Origin: Haliscomenobacter sp041740695
Lineage (GTDB): Bacteria; Bacteroidota; Bacteroidia; Chitinophagales; Saprospiraceae
Length of the DNA stretch: 64,000 nt
Direction of reading: 5' to 3'
NCBI RefSeq assembly: GCF_041740695.1
Contig: NZ_JBGSLK010000096.1
Location: 1-64,000 of the forward strand
The notes below the pieces were generated by a model. It made no database searches and was not told where the DNA came from. It saw only the letters and a list, made by a program, of their open reading frames with translations. Shown here piece by piece: positions 1-8,445 of this stretch (position 1 is its first letter; every line of letters begins with the position of its first letter). A program made the position numbers and the translations under genes.

Positions 1-7
1 AGTCGTT

Positions 8-174
8 CTAGTGCATTAACTCATGAGTTGAAGTACACTAAAGCGCAGCTATTTTGCAGTAAGAAGAGGCGTTAAAAAACGCGCATAGCCTAAGCTCTGT
101 AAGTTTTTTACAACGAAGTCTTACTGTAAAAGAGCAAGCTAGAGTGTGGTGAAACTTATGAGTTAATGCACTAG
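8..174. repeat. Large imperfect palindrome
   Basis: The outer ends CTAGTGCATTAACTCAT (from 8) and its reverse complement (ending 174) match almost perfectly. Further in, about 35 bp per side can still be aligned, including the pair around GCAGTAAGA (56-64) and TCTTACTGT (119-127), and the centre pairs AAAAAAC with GTTTTTT. The whole 167 bp can therefore fold into one long hairpin. No reading frame is apparent in it. It could be a MITE-like element or a structured RNA; only this copy was noticed in the window. Confidence 0.7.
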
Positions 175-188
175 TTTTAAGGAGTTTT

Positions 189-291
189 GCCACCTGCGGT
201 GGCGGGAGTTCGTAGGCTGTTAAAATTAGATTGTTTCGTACTGACGCTTATTCAATGCGGCCTCTGGGTACTCTTCACCACCGAAGGTGGT
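189..291. repeat. Two short GGTGG palindromes
   Basis: GCCACC-TGC-GGTGGC (189-203) and ACCACC-GAA-GGTGGT (277-291) are perfect small hairpins 73 bp apart, in the gene-free stretch between the large palindrome and the decayed gene end. The sequence after the second one is low-complexity (repeats of CTCCGTG/CTCTGCG). No gene is seen in 1-346. Confidence 0.5.
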
Positions 292-346
292 TCATACTCC
301 GTGAAACTCCGTGTGTACTCTGCGAAACTCTGCGGTAAAAAAATTG

Positions 347-625
347 AGCATAAAGGCAACTGTTAATAACTCAAGAAGCATTATAGCACTGGATATGATT
401 TTATTGCGCAAATTAATTTTGGGCATCGATACAAAGTTTGCGAACAATCGCTCTTGGCGCTTTGTCGATGCAGCTTATGTTTTTTCAAACCCTACTAAGC
501 CCTGGCAGGTTAGCTTTCCAGAATCTTCTTCAATCGCATCCTGGAGACCTACAGCGTCAAGCAACTTTGTAGCCATCAAAATCGGTGACATCAACGCTAG
601 CGCCAAAGTTACAACTTCCGAGTAG
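347..625 (+). pseudogene. 3' remnant of a dockerin-type secreted protein
   Basis: The frame ending at 625 gives about 90 residues that align by eye with the C-terminus of the secreted protease at 30209-32134. Shared blocks are VNNS, a leucine-rich helix (LDMILLRKLILGID against LDLIQMRKVILNLD), a RFVDA/NFVDA block, and a final GDIN (VAIKIGDIN against IGIKFGDIN). In intact relatives this is the second dockerin-like repeat plus the trailing segment of a long secreted protein. Here everything upstream is missing: the frame runs back into repetitive non-coding DNA and there is no signal peptide or catalytic domain. An ATG at 311 opens the frame but belongs to the low-complexity repeat. I infer a gene end left after deletion or rearrangement. 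Confidence 0.6.
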
Positions 626-640
626 GAGAAGCGCACCACG

Positions 641-678
641 AAAAAGGGAGATACTGGCGCACCAGCATCTCCCTTTTT
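641..678. terminator. Bidirectional terminator hairpin
   Basis: AAAGGGAGAT-ACTGG pairs with CCAG-CATCTCCCTTT around a 4-base loop with one mismatch. It is flanked by A and T runs on both sides, so it can stop transcription of infC from the right and of the remnant frame from the left. Confidence 0.75.
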
Positions 679-697
679 TATCTTCCAAAAGAAAAAA

Positions 698-1357
698 TTA
701 CTTCTTCTTCTTCGGTGCAATCATTACAATCATCCGGCGACCTTCCAACTTGGGCAGGGATTCAGGTGATCCGAACTCTTCCAGTTCTTTCAAAAACTTC
801 AGCAACAACAATTCCCCCCGATCCTTAAACACGATGGTCCGGCCCCGGAAGTTAACGTAAGCTTTTACTTTGGCGTTTTCTTCGAGGAAGGTTTTGGCGT
901 GGCGTACTTTGAATTCAAAGTCGTGATCATCCGTATTGGGCCCAAAACGGATTTCTTTGATCACCGTTTTAGCCGCTTTGGCTTTGATTTCCTTCTCTTT
1001 CTTCTTCTTCTCGTACAGGAACTTGTTGTAGTCGATGATGCGGACTACGGGAGGGACTGCATTAGGTGAAATTTCTACCAGATCTAGTTCTGACTTTTCA
1101 GCCCATTGCAATGCATCGCGGGTGTTGTACACCTCCCCCGATTTAATTTCTGTTCCAACCAATTCACTGATTTGTTCCATGTTGTCACCTACCAAGCGAA
1201 TTTGGGGTACCCGAATTTGATCATTGAGGCGGAACTGACCTTTGTCATCCTCACTGGGGTACCTTGAGTCTCTGCGATTGTTGCGGTTGCCACCACCACC
1301 GAAGGGAGGTCTGCTCCCACCACCGGGACGATTGCCGCCAAATTGATTCTTTGCCAA
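698..1357 (-). CDS. infC: Translation initiation factor IF-3
   Basis: IF-3 binds the 30S subunit, keeps it apart from the 50S and checks the start codon-initiator tRNA pairing. The 219-aa product has a low-complexity N-terminus rich in Gly, Asn and Arg (about residues 1-45) that many Bacteroidota IF-3 proteins carry. The conserved N-domain follows, starting near IRVPQIRLVGDN, then a lysine-rich linker helix (KKKKEKEIKAKAAK) and the C-domain with KEIRFGPNTDDHDFEFK and the RGR block. It ends in KKKK. In most bacteria infC is followed by rpmI and rplT; here a strong terminator comes 20 bp after the stop, so in this window it is transcribed alone. The ATG at 1357 is the first start after the promoter box at 1411-1418. 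Confidence 0.96.
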   Translation of the reverse strand: MAKNQFGGNRPGGGSRPPFGGGGNRNNRRDSRYPSEDDKGQFRLNDQIRVPQIRLVGDNMEQISELVGTEIKSGEVYNTRDALQWAEKSELDLVEISPNAVPPVVRIIDYNKFLYEKKKKEKEIKAKAAKTVIKEIRFGPNTDDHDFEFKVRHAKTFLEENAKVKAYVNFRGRTIVFKDRGELLLLKFLKELEEFGSPESLPKLEGRRMIVMIAPKKKK

Positions 1358-1410
1358 ATGAAATTTATTTTGTTAAAAAAATGAATGCCCAGAAAGGCAA
1401 TTTAGTTCCA

Positions 1411-1418
1411 CAAACATA
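1411..1418 (-). promoter_or_regulatory. Bacteroidota -7 box for infC
   Basis: On the minus strand this reads TATGTTTG, an exact match to TAnnTTTG. It lies 54 bp upstream of the infC ATG and directly beside the T-run of the clpC terminator. No clear -33 TTG element was found at the expected distance, so the call rests on the -7 box alone. Confidence 0.5.
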
Positions 1419-1451
1419 AAAAAAATAGAGACGCATAGTAATACGTCTCTA
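1417..1451 (-). terminator. clpC terminator
   Basis: TAGAGACG (1426-1433) pairs perfectly with CGTCTCTA (1444-1451) around a 10-base loop. On the minus strand the stem is followed by a run of eight T. It lies about 30 bp after the clpC stop codon. Confidence 0.85.
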
Positions 1452-1480
1452 TGGATTGAAACAAAAATACGAATATTTTT

Positions 1481-4072
1481 TTATTCTTGAGAACCTGAAT
1501 TCAATTTTGGCATATCTGGATTGGGATCTTCTGCTTCAGTACCCAGCACAGTTGTAGCCAAGACAACCCGCAAGTTGTCTTTTTCATCGGTCAAAATGGC
1601 CTCCAAGAGGGAACCTTCCTGTGGTTGGTCATTCAAAATGAACTCTGCAAGGGGATCTTCCAGGTACTTTTGAATGGCGCGATTCAAGGGGCGGGCACCA
1701 AATTGGGGGTCAAAACCTTTTTCTGCGACAAAACTCTTTGCTTCATCGCTGATGACCAGTTTGAAGTTCATGGTCGCCAAACGGCGGTGTAAATCCTTTA
1801 AGGTAATGTCGATGATCTTGTAGATTTCTTCTTTACCCAGGCTGTTGAACACCACTACATCGTCGATCCGGTTGAGGAATTCGGGCGAAAAGGTACGTTT
1901 CAGCGCGTTTTGAATAACCGCCTTAGTGGTATCTTCTGCTGCTTCCTGCCGTGATTTGGTAGCAAATCCCACGCCCTGACCGAAGTCTTTCAACTGACGA
2001 ACCCCAATGTTGGAGGTCATGATGATCAAGGTGTTTTTGAAGTCGACTCTACGACCCAAACCATCCGTCAATTGACCATCATCCAGCACTTGGAGCAGGA
2101 TGTTGTACACATCGGGGTGGGCTTTTTCAATTTCGTCGAGCAAAACTACAGAGTAAGGCTTGCGTCGTACTTTTTCCGTCAACTGACCACCTTCTTCATA
2201 ACCAACGTATCCTGGAGGCGCACCAATGAGGCGGCTGACCGAGAATTTTTCCATGTATTCACTCATGTCGATGCGGATCAGGGCATCTTCCGAGTCGAAG
2301 AGGTAACGCGCCAGGGCTTTGACCAACTCCGTTTTACCTACGCCGGTTGGGCCCAGAAAAATGAAAGAGCCAATGGGTTTGGTGGGGTCTTTCAAACCTA
2401 CCCGGTTGCGCTGGATGGCTTTAGTAATCTTTTTCAGTGCTTCATCCTGGCCGATGATGGTTCCTTGCATGTCTTTCTCCATGCTCACCAGTTTCCGGTT
2501 TTCACTTTGAGCCACCCGCATTACCGGGATATTGGTCATCATGGATACGACTTCAGCAATGTCTTCTTCGCCGACCGGGTAACGTTTGGTTTTGGAGTCT
2601 TCCTCCCACTGAACTTTTGCAAACTCCAGTTGGCGTACCAGTTTGGATTCCCGATCGCGCAAATCGGCAGCTCTTTCGTACTGCTGATTTTTGACGGCCT
2701 GGTTTTTCTGTTCTTTCAGCTCTTCGATTTGTTTTTCCAAATCTTCGATGTGCTTGGGAACGTGGATGTTTTTCAAGTGAACACGGGCTCCCACTTCGTC
2801 CAATACGTCGATGGCCTTGTCGGGCAAGAAGCGGTCGGTGATGTATCGGTCGCTCAAGCGTACACAAGCTTTGATCGCATCATCGTCGTAAATCACGTTG
2901 TGGAACTCCTCGTATTTGGACTTGATGTTGTGCAGGATGTGGATCGCTTCTTCCGCAGAAGGTGGATCTACCATTACTTTTTGGAAGCGACGATCCAGGG
3001 CACCATCTTTTTCGATGTGCTGACGGTATTCATCCAGCGTGGAGGCACCAATACATTGCAATTCACCACGCGCCAGGGCGGGTTTGAAAATATTGGAAGC
3101 ATCCAGGGAGCCGGTTGCGCCACCTGCACCAACGATGGTATGGATTTCGTCGATGAACAAAATGACATCGCGCGATTTTTCCAATTCATTCATAATGGCT
3201 TTCATGCGCTCTTCAAACTGGCCGCGGTACTTGGTACCAGCTACCAAAGCAGCTAGGTCAAGCATCACGATGCGTTTGTTGAAGAGGGTACGGGATACCT
3301 TGCGCTGCATGATGCGCAGGGCTAGCCCTTCCACGATAGCCGTTTTACCCACCCCAGGCTCTCCAATCAGAATGGGGTTGTTCTTTTTGCGGCGGCTAAG
3401 GATTTGGGATACCCGTTCGATTTCATTTTCCCGGCCGATGATGGGGTCTAATTTGCCCTCTTCGGCGAGCTTGGTAATGTCGCGGCCAAAGTTGTCCAAC
3501 ACGGGAGTGCGGGATTTGGCGCTACCTTTACGTTGCTGGAAACCACCCTGACGGTCGTCGTCATAAGGGTCGTCACTATCTTGCGGTGCCTGATTATAAG
3601 GCGGCTCTATGCTGGAGAAATCTTGCTCCTGCTTGACGTACTCGAGCTCAGCTTTGTAAATTTCGTAGTCCACGTCGAATTGGTTGAGAATTTTGGAAGC
3701 TGGATTCTCCTTGTGCTTCAAGATGGAGAGGACCAGATGTTCTGGGCTGATCTCTTCACTTTTGAGCATTTTGGCTTCCAAAAAGGTGACTTTGAGTACT
3801 TTTTCAGCCTGTTTGTTCAATGGTAAGGTACCTACGCTCAAGCTGGTGTTGCTGGCAGGAATCTTTTGCACTGAATCTTCCAGGGTTTGTTTTAATTCAG
3901 CGAAGTCTACATCCAAGGATTCCAGGACGCGAACTGCCAAACTGTCTTTTTCGGATACAATCCCCAAAAGAAGATGCTCTGTACCGATAAAGTCATGACC
4001 TAAGCGGAAAGCTTCTTCCCGGCTTTTTTTAATGACTTCCTTTACCTTAGGTGAAAATCTTCGGTTATTCAT
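1481..4072 (-). CDS. clpC: ClpC-type AAA+ unfoldase (Clp protease ATPase)
   Basis: This is the ATP-dependent unfoldase that feeds proteins to the ClpP peptidase. The 863 aa show the full ClpC layout: two Clp-N repeats (about 1-145), an acidic linker, the first AAA+ module with Walker A GEPGVGKTA (237-245) and Walker B LFIDEIH, a coiled middle domain containing a UVR-like segment (QYERAADLRDRE), and the second AAA+ module with GPTGVGKTE and IDMSEYME. Its C-terminal ClpB-D2 small domain includes FGARPLNRAIQ. The UVR-containing middle domain separates ClpC from ClpB and ClpA. ATG at 4072 gives the conserved start MNNRRFSPKVKEVI. It appears monocistronic: a terminator follows the stop and 517 bp without genes precede it. 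The long open frame antisense to it (2072-3256) is a codon-structure shadow. Confidence 0.96.
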   Translation of the reverse strand: MNNRRFSPKVKEVIKKSREEAFRLGHDFIGTEHLLLGIVSEKDSLAVRVLESLDVDFAELKQTLEDSVQKIPASNTSLSVGTLPLNKQAEKVLKVTFLEAKMLKSEEISPEHLVLSILKHKENPASKILNQFDVDYEIYKAELEYVKQEQDFSSIEPPYNQAPQDSDDPYDDDRQGGFQQRKGSAKSRTPVLDNFGRDITKLAEEGKLDPIIGRENEIERVSQILSRRKKNNPILIGEPGVGKTAIVEGLALRIMQRKVSRTLFNKRIVMLDLAALVAGTKYRGQFEERMKAIMNELEKSRDVILFIDEIHTIVGAGGATGSLDASNIFKPALARGELQCIGASTLDEYRQHIEKDGALDRRFQKVMVDPPSAEEAIHILHNIKSKYEEFHNVIYDDDAIKACVRLSDRYITDRFLPDKAIDVLDEVGARVHLKNIHVPKHIEDLEKQIEELKEQKNQAVKNQQYERAADLRDRESKLVRQLEFAKVQWEEDSKTKRYPVGEEDIAEVVSMMTNIPVMRVAQSENRKLVSMEKDMQGTIIGQDEALKKITKAIQRNRVGLKDPTKPIGSFIFLGPTGVGKTELVKALARYLFDSEDALIRIDMSEYMEKFSVSRLIGAPPGYVGYEEGGQLTEKVRRKPYSVVLLDEIEKAHPDVYNILLQVLDDGQLTDGLGRRVDFKNTLIIMTSNIGVRQLKDFGQGVGFATKSRQEAAEDTTKAVIQNALKRTFSPEFLNRIDDVVVFNSLGKEEIYKIIDITLKDLHRRLATMNFKLVISDEAKSFVAEKGFDPQFGARPLNRAIQKYLEDPLAEFILNDQPQEGSLLEAILTDEKDNLRVVLATTVLGTEAEDPNPDMPKLNSGSQE

Positions 4073-4310
4073 AGTGTAGAGAAATTCTAAAGTGCTGACA
4101 GAACTACCAATTTTGCTGCAAGAATCGAGCCATCTTTTGACGCTGTCTGGTGTAGAAAGTCATCGCGGATCGTTCGTTTAATTCATTTGAGCAATAATAA
4201 GCTTTCTGTTCAAAGTGTCCAAATCAAAAATCTGGCAAAATTTAACCCTATTTGGGCTAAAAAACAAGTTCTCTTTTGGACAAAATGTGAAATTCAAAAA
4301 CATTAACGTT

Positions 4311-4434
4311 GTAGTGGGGCAAAAACAAGTGCTCATTTTTCTTGAGCCTAAGGATTAGACAAGACACTTGAAATAAAGCGTTTACTCATCTAATCCTTTC
4401 GCAAAATGAGCACTTGTTTTTTTCGTCCTATAGC
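4311..4434. repeat. Hairpin repeat, copy A (A/B arms, shared apex)
   Basis: Outer arms AAAACAAGTGCTCATTTT (about 4322-4339) and AAAATGAGCACTTGTTTT (4403-4420) are inverted copies. Inner arms GGATTAGA (4352-4359) and TCTAATCC (4389-4396) pair too. The apex holds ACACTTGAAATAAAGCGTTT. A second copy in opposite orientation lies at 34719-34836, and the apex motif also recurs in the two repeats that flank the sigma-54 locus. This copy lies in the region between the divergent clpC and STAS genes. The rest of 4073-4589 shows no gene. Confidence 0.8.
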
Positions 4435-4551
4435 TAACAGCAAAGGAGGGAATCTGGTTTAAAGACTTGTAGTGAGCAAGCGAAACTTTTATTTATGGCC
4501 CTCCTGTTGGATAAATTCCAAATAACGGCTGATGCTTTCGCAGGTAATGCT

Positions 4552-4559
4552 TATATTTG
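4552..4559 (+). promoter_or_regulatory. -7 box for the STAS gene
   Basis: TATATTTG matches TAnnTTTG exactly and lies 30 bp before the ATG at 4590. No convincing -33 TTG was seen, so this is a moderate call. Confidence 0.45.
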
Positions 4560-4589
4560 CCGGGAAAATAGATCAACTACCCTTAGCAC

Positions 4590-4982
4590 ATGAAATATTC
4601 AGTTGATAAACAAGACCGTTATACGGTTTTTCAGTTGGAGGAGGAAAACTTGAATTCAGTTGTTGCTCCAGACTTGAAGTCAGAGATTGTTATCCTGCAC
4701 AATGAAGGTGTAAATAATTTAATTTTTGACCTCTCCAAAGTCAAATATGTCGATTCTTCAGGTTTAAGTGCCATTCTGACAGCCGACCGATTGTGGAAAA
4801 GCAACGGTAGCTTCGTTTTGACAGGTATCGACCAAGTAGCAGTGAAAAAATTATTCGAGATTTCTCGCTTGGATAGCGTTTTGTCCATGGCTCCTACCAA
4901 ACAAGAAGCGGTAGAATTCGTCTTCATGGAAGAGTTGCAGCGGGAATTGGAAGCAGAAGGAGACGGGGACGAGGAAGAATAA
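4590..4982 (+). CDS. STAS-domain anti-sigma factor antagonist-like protein
   Basis: STAS proteins of the SpoIIAA/RsbV type bind anti-sigma factors or partner kinases and are switched by serine phosphorylation. The 130-aa product is essentially one STAS domain (about 1-112): a central strand NLIFDLSKVKYVDSSGL carries the conserved DSSGLSAIL loop, where the Ser after Asp is the usual phospho-acceptor. The last 20 residues form a very acidic tail (ELQRELEAEGDGDEEE). No kinase, phosphatase or sigma factor gene is adjacent, so the partner cannot be named from context. The 3' end converges on a Crp/Fnr regulator with a perfect 18-bp inverted repeat between them. Confidence 0.85.
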   Translation: MKYSVDKQDRYTVFQLEEENLNSVVAPDLKSEIVILHNEGVNNLIFDLSKVKYVDSSGLSAILTADRLWKSNGSFVLTGIDQVAVKKLFEISRLDSVLSMAPTKQEAVEFVFMEELQRELEAEGDGDEEE

Positions 4983-4993
4983 CTTTAAGGTTC

Positions 4994-5044
4994 CAAGGTT
5001 CCACAGTTCCAAGGTTAACCGAACCCTGGAACTGTGGAACCTTG
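4994..5044. terminator. Long inverted repeat between convergent genes
   Basis: CAAGGTTCCACAGTTCCA (4994-5011) and its exact reverse complement (5027-5044) flank a 15-base loop. The arms are built of 8-9-bp units (AAGGTTCC, AAGGTTCC, ACAGTTCC). The element starts 12 bp after the STAS stop and ends 3 bp before the stop of the opposing Crp gene. There is no T-run, so it is not a classical intrinsic terminator, but its position suggests transcript ending for both genes. Confidence 0.6.
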
Positions 5045-5047
5045 AAG

Positions 5048-5737
5048 TTAGCTTAAGCGCTCCAGGTCCCGAATCAAAATACTTCTGCGATTGAAGTAAA
5101 TGAGGTTGGATTTGCGCAATTCATTCAATACCGAGGTAACCGTTTGTCGGGAGGTTCCGGTGTAATTGGCTATATCCTGCTGGGTCATGCTGTGTTTGAT
5201 CAGCAATTCAAACCCGATTTTTTTCCCTTGGTGTTCTGCCGAGTCTTTCAAAAAATCAATAATCCTTTCGCGGGCATCTTTAAACATCAGGGCTTCCAAA
5301 CGAGCTTCGGTACGCCGCAAGCGGCTGCCCAGCCAATCTACAATGTCCATCGACAATGCGGTGTGTTTGCGAATCAACTTGCGAAAAGCTTCATTGGGAA
5401 TGCGCAACATTTGCACATCATCCTGCATTGTAAACGCGTTTTCCTGGCGTTCTTTTTCGCCCACCAGGCCCAAGTCTCCGAATAGGGTAACCGGGCCCAA
5501 CATTTCTTTAATGATCTCTCGGCCATCGTCAGAAAAAGAACAAACCTTCACCGAACCGCGCAACAATAAAAACAAATGGCTGGATACCTCCCCTTTGTGG
5601 TAAATGGGGCTGTTGCGTTGAATTTGCTCTGACTGGCAGAGCATCGCCAACTCAGTCAGGTCAGAAAGAGGAAGCGATCCCAAAAAAGGAATTTGCCTTA
5701 AAAAAGCCAGTGCTGATGTTTCCCGAGTCGTTGTCAT
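5048..5737 (-). CDS. Crp/Fnr family transcription regulator
   Basis: The 229-aa product has the two-domain Crp/Fnr plan: an N-terminal cyclic-nucleotide-binding-like beta roll (about 15-125, with GEVSSHLFLLLRGSVKV and a SDDGREII turn), a long dimer helix, and a C-terminal winged helix (about 155-225). The recognition segment is MTQQDIANYTGTSRQTVTSVL. The cAMP phosphate cassette is not well preserved and there is no N-terminal cysteine cluster, so the ligand is unknown; it is neither a clear Crp nor a clear Fnr. Its targets cannot be told from neighbours: it converges on the STAS gene and its promoter side faces hairpin repeat C. Confidence 0.88.
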   Translation of the reverse strand: MTTTRETSALAFLRQIPFLGSLPLSDLTELAMLCQSEQIQRNSPIYHKGEVSSHLFLLLRGSVKVCSFSDDGREIIKEMLGPVTLFGDLGLVGEKERQENAFTMQDDVQMLRIPNEAFRKLIRKHTALSMDIVDWLGSRLRRTEARLEALMFKDARERIIDFLKDSAEHQGKKIGFELLIKHSMTQQDIANYTGTSRQTVTSVLNELRKSNLIYFNRRSILIRDLERLS

Positions 5738-5928
5738 TGGCTTGAATTGGTTTTATTGCTAGCTAAATATTACTTGAGCCAAAATCCTAGAGCAGTGTTA
5801 AGGCTATAAAGTAAATAATGCAAGCAAATAAATTGTTCACTTTTCCAAAGCACTGAATGCCAGACTACGGAACTTCGAAGGTATACGCCGTTTTTTTGAT
5901 GCCAAATAAACTTAAGCAAGCGCCTAAA

Positions 5929-6047
5929 TATGACGCAAAAAATTACTTCCCGATTTTTTTTGAGGCTTTTGAATAGGAAGCTCACTTGAAATGAACCGTT
6001 CGACTTCCTATTCAAAACCCAAATCGGGAAGTTAGTTTTTCTGCGTT
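5929..6047. repeat. Hairpin repeat, copy C
   Basis: This 119-bp element is almost identical (one substitution and one single-base gap by eye) to 11001-11120, in inverted orientation. It folds on itself: GAATAGGAAG (5971-5980) pairs with CTTCCTATTC (6004-6013), and outer segments such as TTCCCGATTT and AAATCGGGAA also pair. The apex is CACTTGAAATGAACCGTT (5983-6000), shared with copies A and B. It ends one base before the stop codon of the TonB receptor gene. The rest of 5738-5928 shows no gene. Confidence 0.88.
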
Positions 6048-6048
6048 A

Positions 6049-8400
6049 CTAGAATTCTACCCGATAACTCAGAATAGGAATGATTCCTAACTGTTTTTTC
6101 TCCAAAATCTGCTTTTGCAGGTGATCGTAGTAGAAAAAACCGGCGTTTTCTTGGTTGCTGGCATTCTGGATATCCAGGGCAAAAGTGTTGTTTCGACCTG
6201 CGGTATTCCACTTGAAATACAAACGGGTATCCAAACGGAAATAAGTACTGCTCTTTACAGAAAATGCAGGATCAACCTGTTCATTGCCATCCAGGCTAGT
6301 GTAGAGCGGTACAGTGATGCCTTCGCTTTGGGAGAGGCTAGCATCGATGGGGGTTTGGCGCAAATTGCCCATCACGACTACCCGACCATTCAATCCCCAT
6401 AGTTTGACCTTACCCGGTTTGCGTTCTTTGCGCCATTCCTTACCTGCAGTGGTGTTGAATACATAGCGGCCATTGAAATGGCTGTCACGCCAATCGTTGT
6501 TGCCAAAAGTTTGTAGATAAGCACTGCTGTTGTTGCGGTATTCGGATTGGTAAATGGAGCTGTTGGCCAGTAGGTAAAATCCTTTTTCCAGATAACGGCG
6601 CAAGTTGAGCTCTAGGCCATAATTCCGGGCTTCGCCATCCGCGTTGATGGTTTCGGGATTGTTGAAGTCGCTAAGTAAAACGGGAACCCGCTCATTGCTA
6701 AAATTGCTAGACAAGAGCTGGAAAGAGTAGGGGAGTACTGCTACATTTTTTTGTTTTTGATAGTAGGCTTGTACTTCTACACTCGTGGATGGGCTGGTTT
6801 GAATTTGAAACCCGATGCTACTTTGCTGACTTTGGACCAAGGCAGTTGGTAGTTGTTCGCCACCGTAAATCGGCAGGATCGGTTTTTGGCTAAATTCACC
6901 AAAGGATAAAGTCAGTTTTTTATTGGCATCCAGGCGGTAAGCGAAGTTTAAGCGTGGCTCAAGATTGTTAATTTGACCACCCTCCAGGGCAACAACATTG
7001 ATCAATTTAATGTAATGTAACCCAAGCTCTAACTCCAGGTTGCCAAAGTCCAATTTGGTAGAGGTATATGGTTGGATCAAATCTCCTCCATTGTAAATTA
7101 CCCCTGCCTTGAAAGTTTGCCGTGGATTCGGTTTGATGTACCAGTAGGAATGCAAACTACGACGTGATTGCCCGATTTGGTCCGCCAAAGTAGGCCCTGC
7201 TCCGCTGAAATAAGTCGAAAGTCGGGCACTTTTATAGCTGGAATAAGCAAACGCAGTATGCCACATGCCTTTTTTACCCGTAGGCAAGCGGAAAGTACCA
7301 CCCAAAACCTGGGTCGAAGATTCAAAATCGATATCCTGCCGATCTTTGTCAAATTCCCAGGTGGTAGAATCGCGATCCCCGGTAAATACATTAGAGCTAT
7401 TGCCCGCCATGCCGAACAAAGTAAATTTCCCACCTTTGGCAAAAGGAAAAACCAGATTTACGGCCAAGTCTTTAAAACCAATGGTTTCACCCCCTACATC
7501 TACCCCCAAATCACTCAACAAACCGAGCGTAGAATAACGGGCATTGACCAGATAAGAAGCGCCCCCAGCTTTCCCAATGGGGCCTTCCGCAGCAACATCC
7601 AAGCCCAATAAACTAGCTTGTAAAGTATATTCCTGTTGTTCATTGTTTCCTGTGCGCAAACGCATATCAAAAATCCCCCCCAGCGCATTGCCATAACCAG
7701 CCGCATAATCTCCGGACAAAAACGCCGAGTTGCCCAACATTTGAGTACTCAACATGTTGACTCCACCCCCGGTAAAAGTGGGCAAGTCACTTTGTGAACC
7801 CGCATTGGGGGTATGGTTGGGGTTGAGAATGTCTACGCCTTCCAAACGCCAGAGGTTGGCATTGGGCGTATTGCCGCGTACCGACAAAAAATTGGCTTGA
7901 TCATTGGTGTTGACGACTCCAGGGAAAGCACTGGCAGTACGCGCCGGATCAAAAAATACCCCAGGGAAACGCAAGGTCGTTTCATTGCTGATGCTGCGTA
8001 CAGACGGGTTGAGTGATTCTATTTCCAGCGGTGCAGCGGTGATGTTGAGCTCGCTCAAGGTCGTATAGGCGATATTGAGGGGCAATTGCAAGACCGTTTC
8101 ACGACCTGCTTCCAGCAGCACCTCCGGTACCACCAAGGTATCATAACCCACAAAAGAAACCCGCAAACGGTACCTACCTACCGGAAGGTTTTCAAAGCGA
8201 AATTTTCCATTTTCATCCGTACTCGTTCCCGAGGTACTTCCTTCCAAAAGCACGGTTGCTCCCGATAGTGCTTTTTGCGCCACTGCATCAAATACCTGAC
8301 CTCGTAGCGTTTGCTGAGGGTTTTGAGCATGTGCTACACCGAAATTAAGTACAATACAGGTGAAAAAAAATAAATTTTTGATGGTAGTATTGCTTCTCAT
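6049..8400 (-). CDS. TonB-dependent outer-membrane receptor
   Basis: This is an outer-membrane barrel that takes up a large substrate using TonB energy. The 783 aa start with a signal peptide (cleavage likely after VAHA, residue 25), then a carboxypeptidase-regulatory-like beta-sandwich (about 30-115, LRGQVFDAVAQKALSGATV), a plug domain (about 125-245, with LSVRGNTPNANLWRLEGVDI) and a beta-barrel to the C-terminal aromatic residue F. There is no SusD partner nearby, so it is not a classic polysaccharide pair; the substrate is unknown. It is divergent from a sigma-54 activator (459 bp between starts). Its stop codon abuts hairpin repeat C. Confidence 0.9.
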   Translation of the reverse strand: MRSNTTIKNLFFFTCIVLNFGVAHAQNPQQTLRGQVFDAVAQKALSGATVLLEGSTSGTSTDENGKFRFENLPVGRYRLRVSFVGYDTLVVPEVLLEAGRETVLQLPLNIAYTTLSELNITAAPLEIESLNPSVRSISNETTLRFPGVFFDPARTASAFPGVVNTNDQANFLSVRGNTPNANLWRLEGVDILNPNHTPNAGSQSDLPTFTGGGVNMLSTQMLGNSAFLSGDYAAGYGNALGGIFDMRLRTGNNEQQEYTLQASLLGLDVAAEGPIGKAGGASYLVNARYSTLGLLSDLGVDVGGETIGFKDLAVNLVFPFAKGGKFTLFGMAGNSSNVFTGDRDSTTWEFDKDRQDIDFESSTQVLGGTFRLPTGKKGMWHTAFAYSSYKSARLSTYFSGAGPTLADQIGQSRRSLHSYWYIKPNPRQTFKAGVIYNGGDLIQPYTSTKLDFGNLELELGLHYIKLINVVALEGGQINNLEPRLNFAYRLDANKKLTLSFGEFSQKPILPIYGGEQLPTALVQSQQSSIGFQIQTSPSTSVEVQAYYQKQKNVAVLPYSFQLLSSNFSNERVPVLLSDFNNPETINADGEARNYGLELNLRRYLEKGFYLLANSSIYQSEYRNNSSAYLQTFGNNDWRDSHFNGRYVFNTTAGKEWRKERKPGKVKLWGLNGRVVVMGNLRQTPIDASLSQSEGITVPLYTSLDGNEQVDPAFSVKSSTYFRLDTRLYFKWNTAGRNNTFALDIQNASNQENAGFFYYDHLQKQILEKKQLGIIPILSYRVEF

Positions 8401-8437
8401 CTAGCTCCTGATTTTGGCGAAGAACATCTCCGCGGGC

Positions 8438-8445
8438 CAAATATA
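8438..8445 (-). promoter_or_regulatory. -7 box for the TonB receptor
   Basis: On the minus strand this reads TATATTTG, an exact TAnnTTTG match, 38 bp upstream of the ATG at 8400. No good -33 TTG was seen at 19-21 bp. Confidence 0.5.

Noticed and set aside
2072..3256. 394-codon open frame on the plus strand opposite clpC
   Set aside because: It lies wholly antisense to a well-conserved gene, has no promoter and a composition (many Phe, Val, Gln) expected of a reversed coding strand.
5770..6015. 81-codon frame over hairpin repeat C
   Set aside because: It is formed by the repeat arms and AT-rich flank; the near-identical copy D does not conserve a gene.
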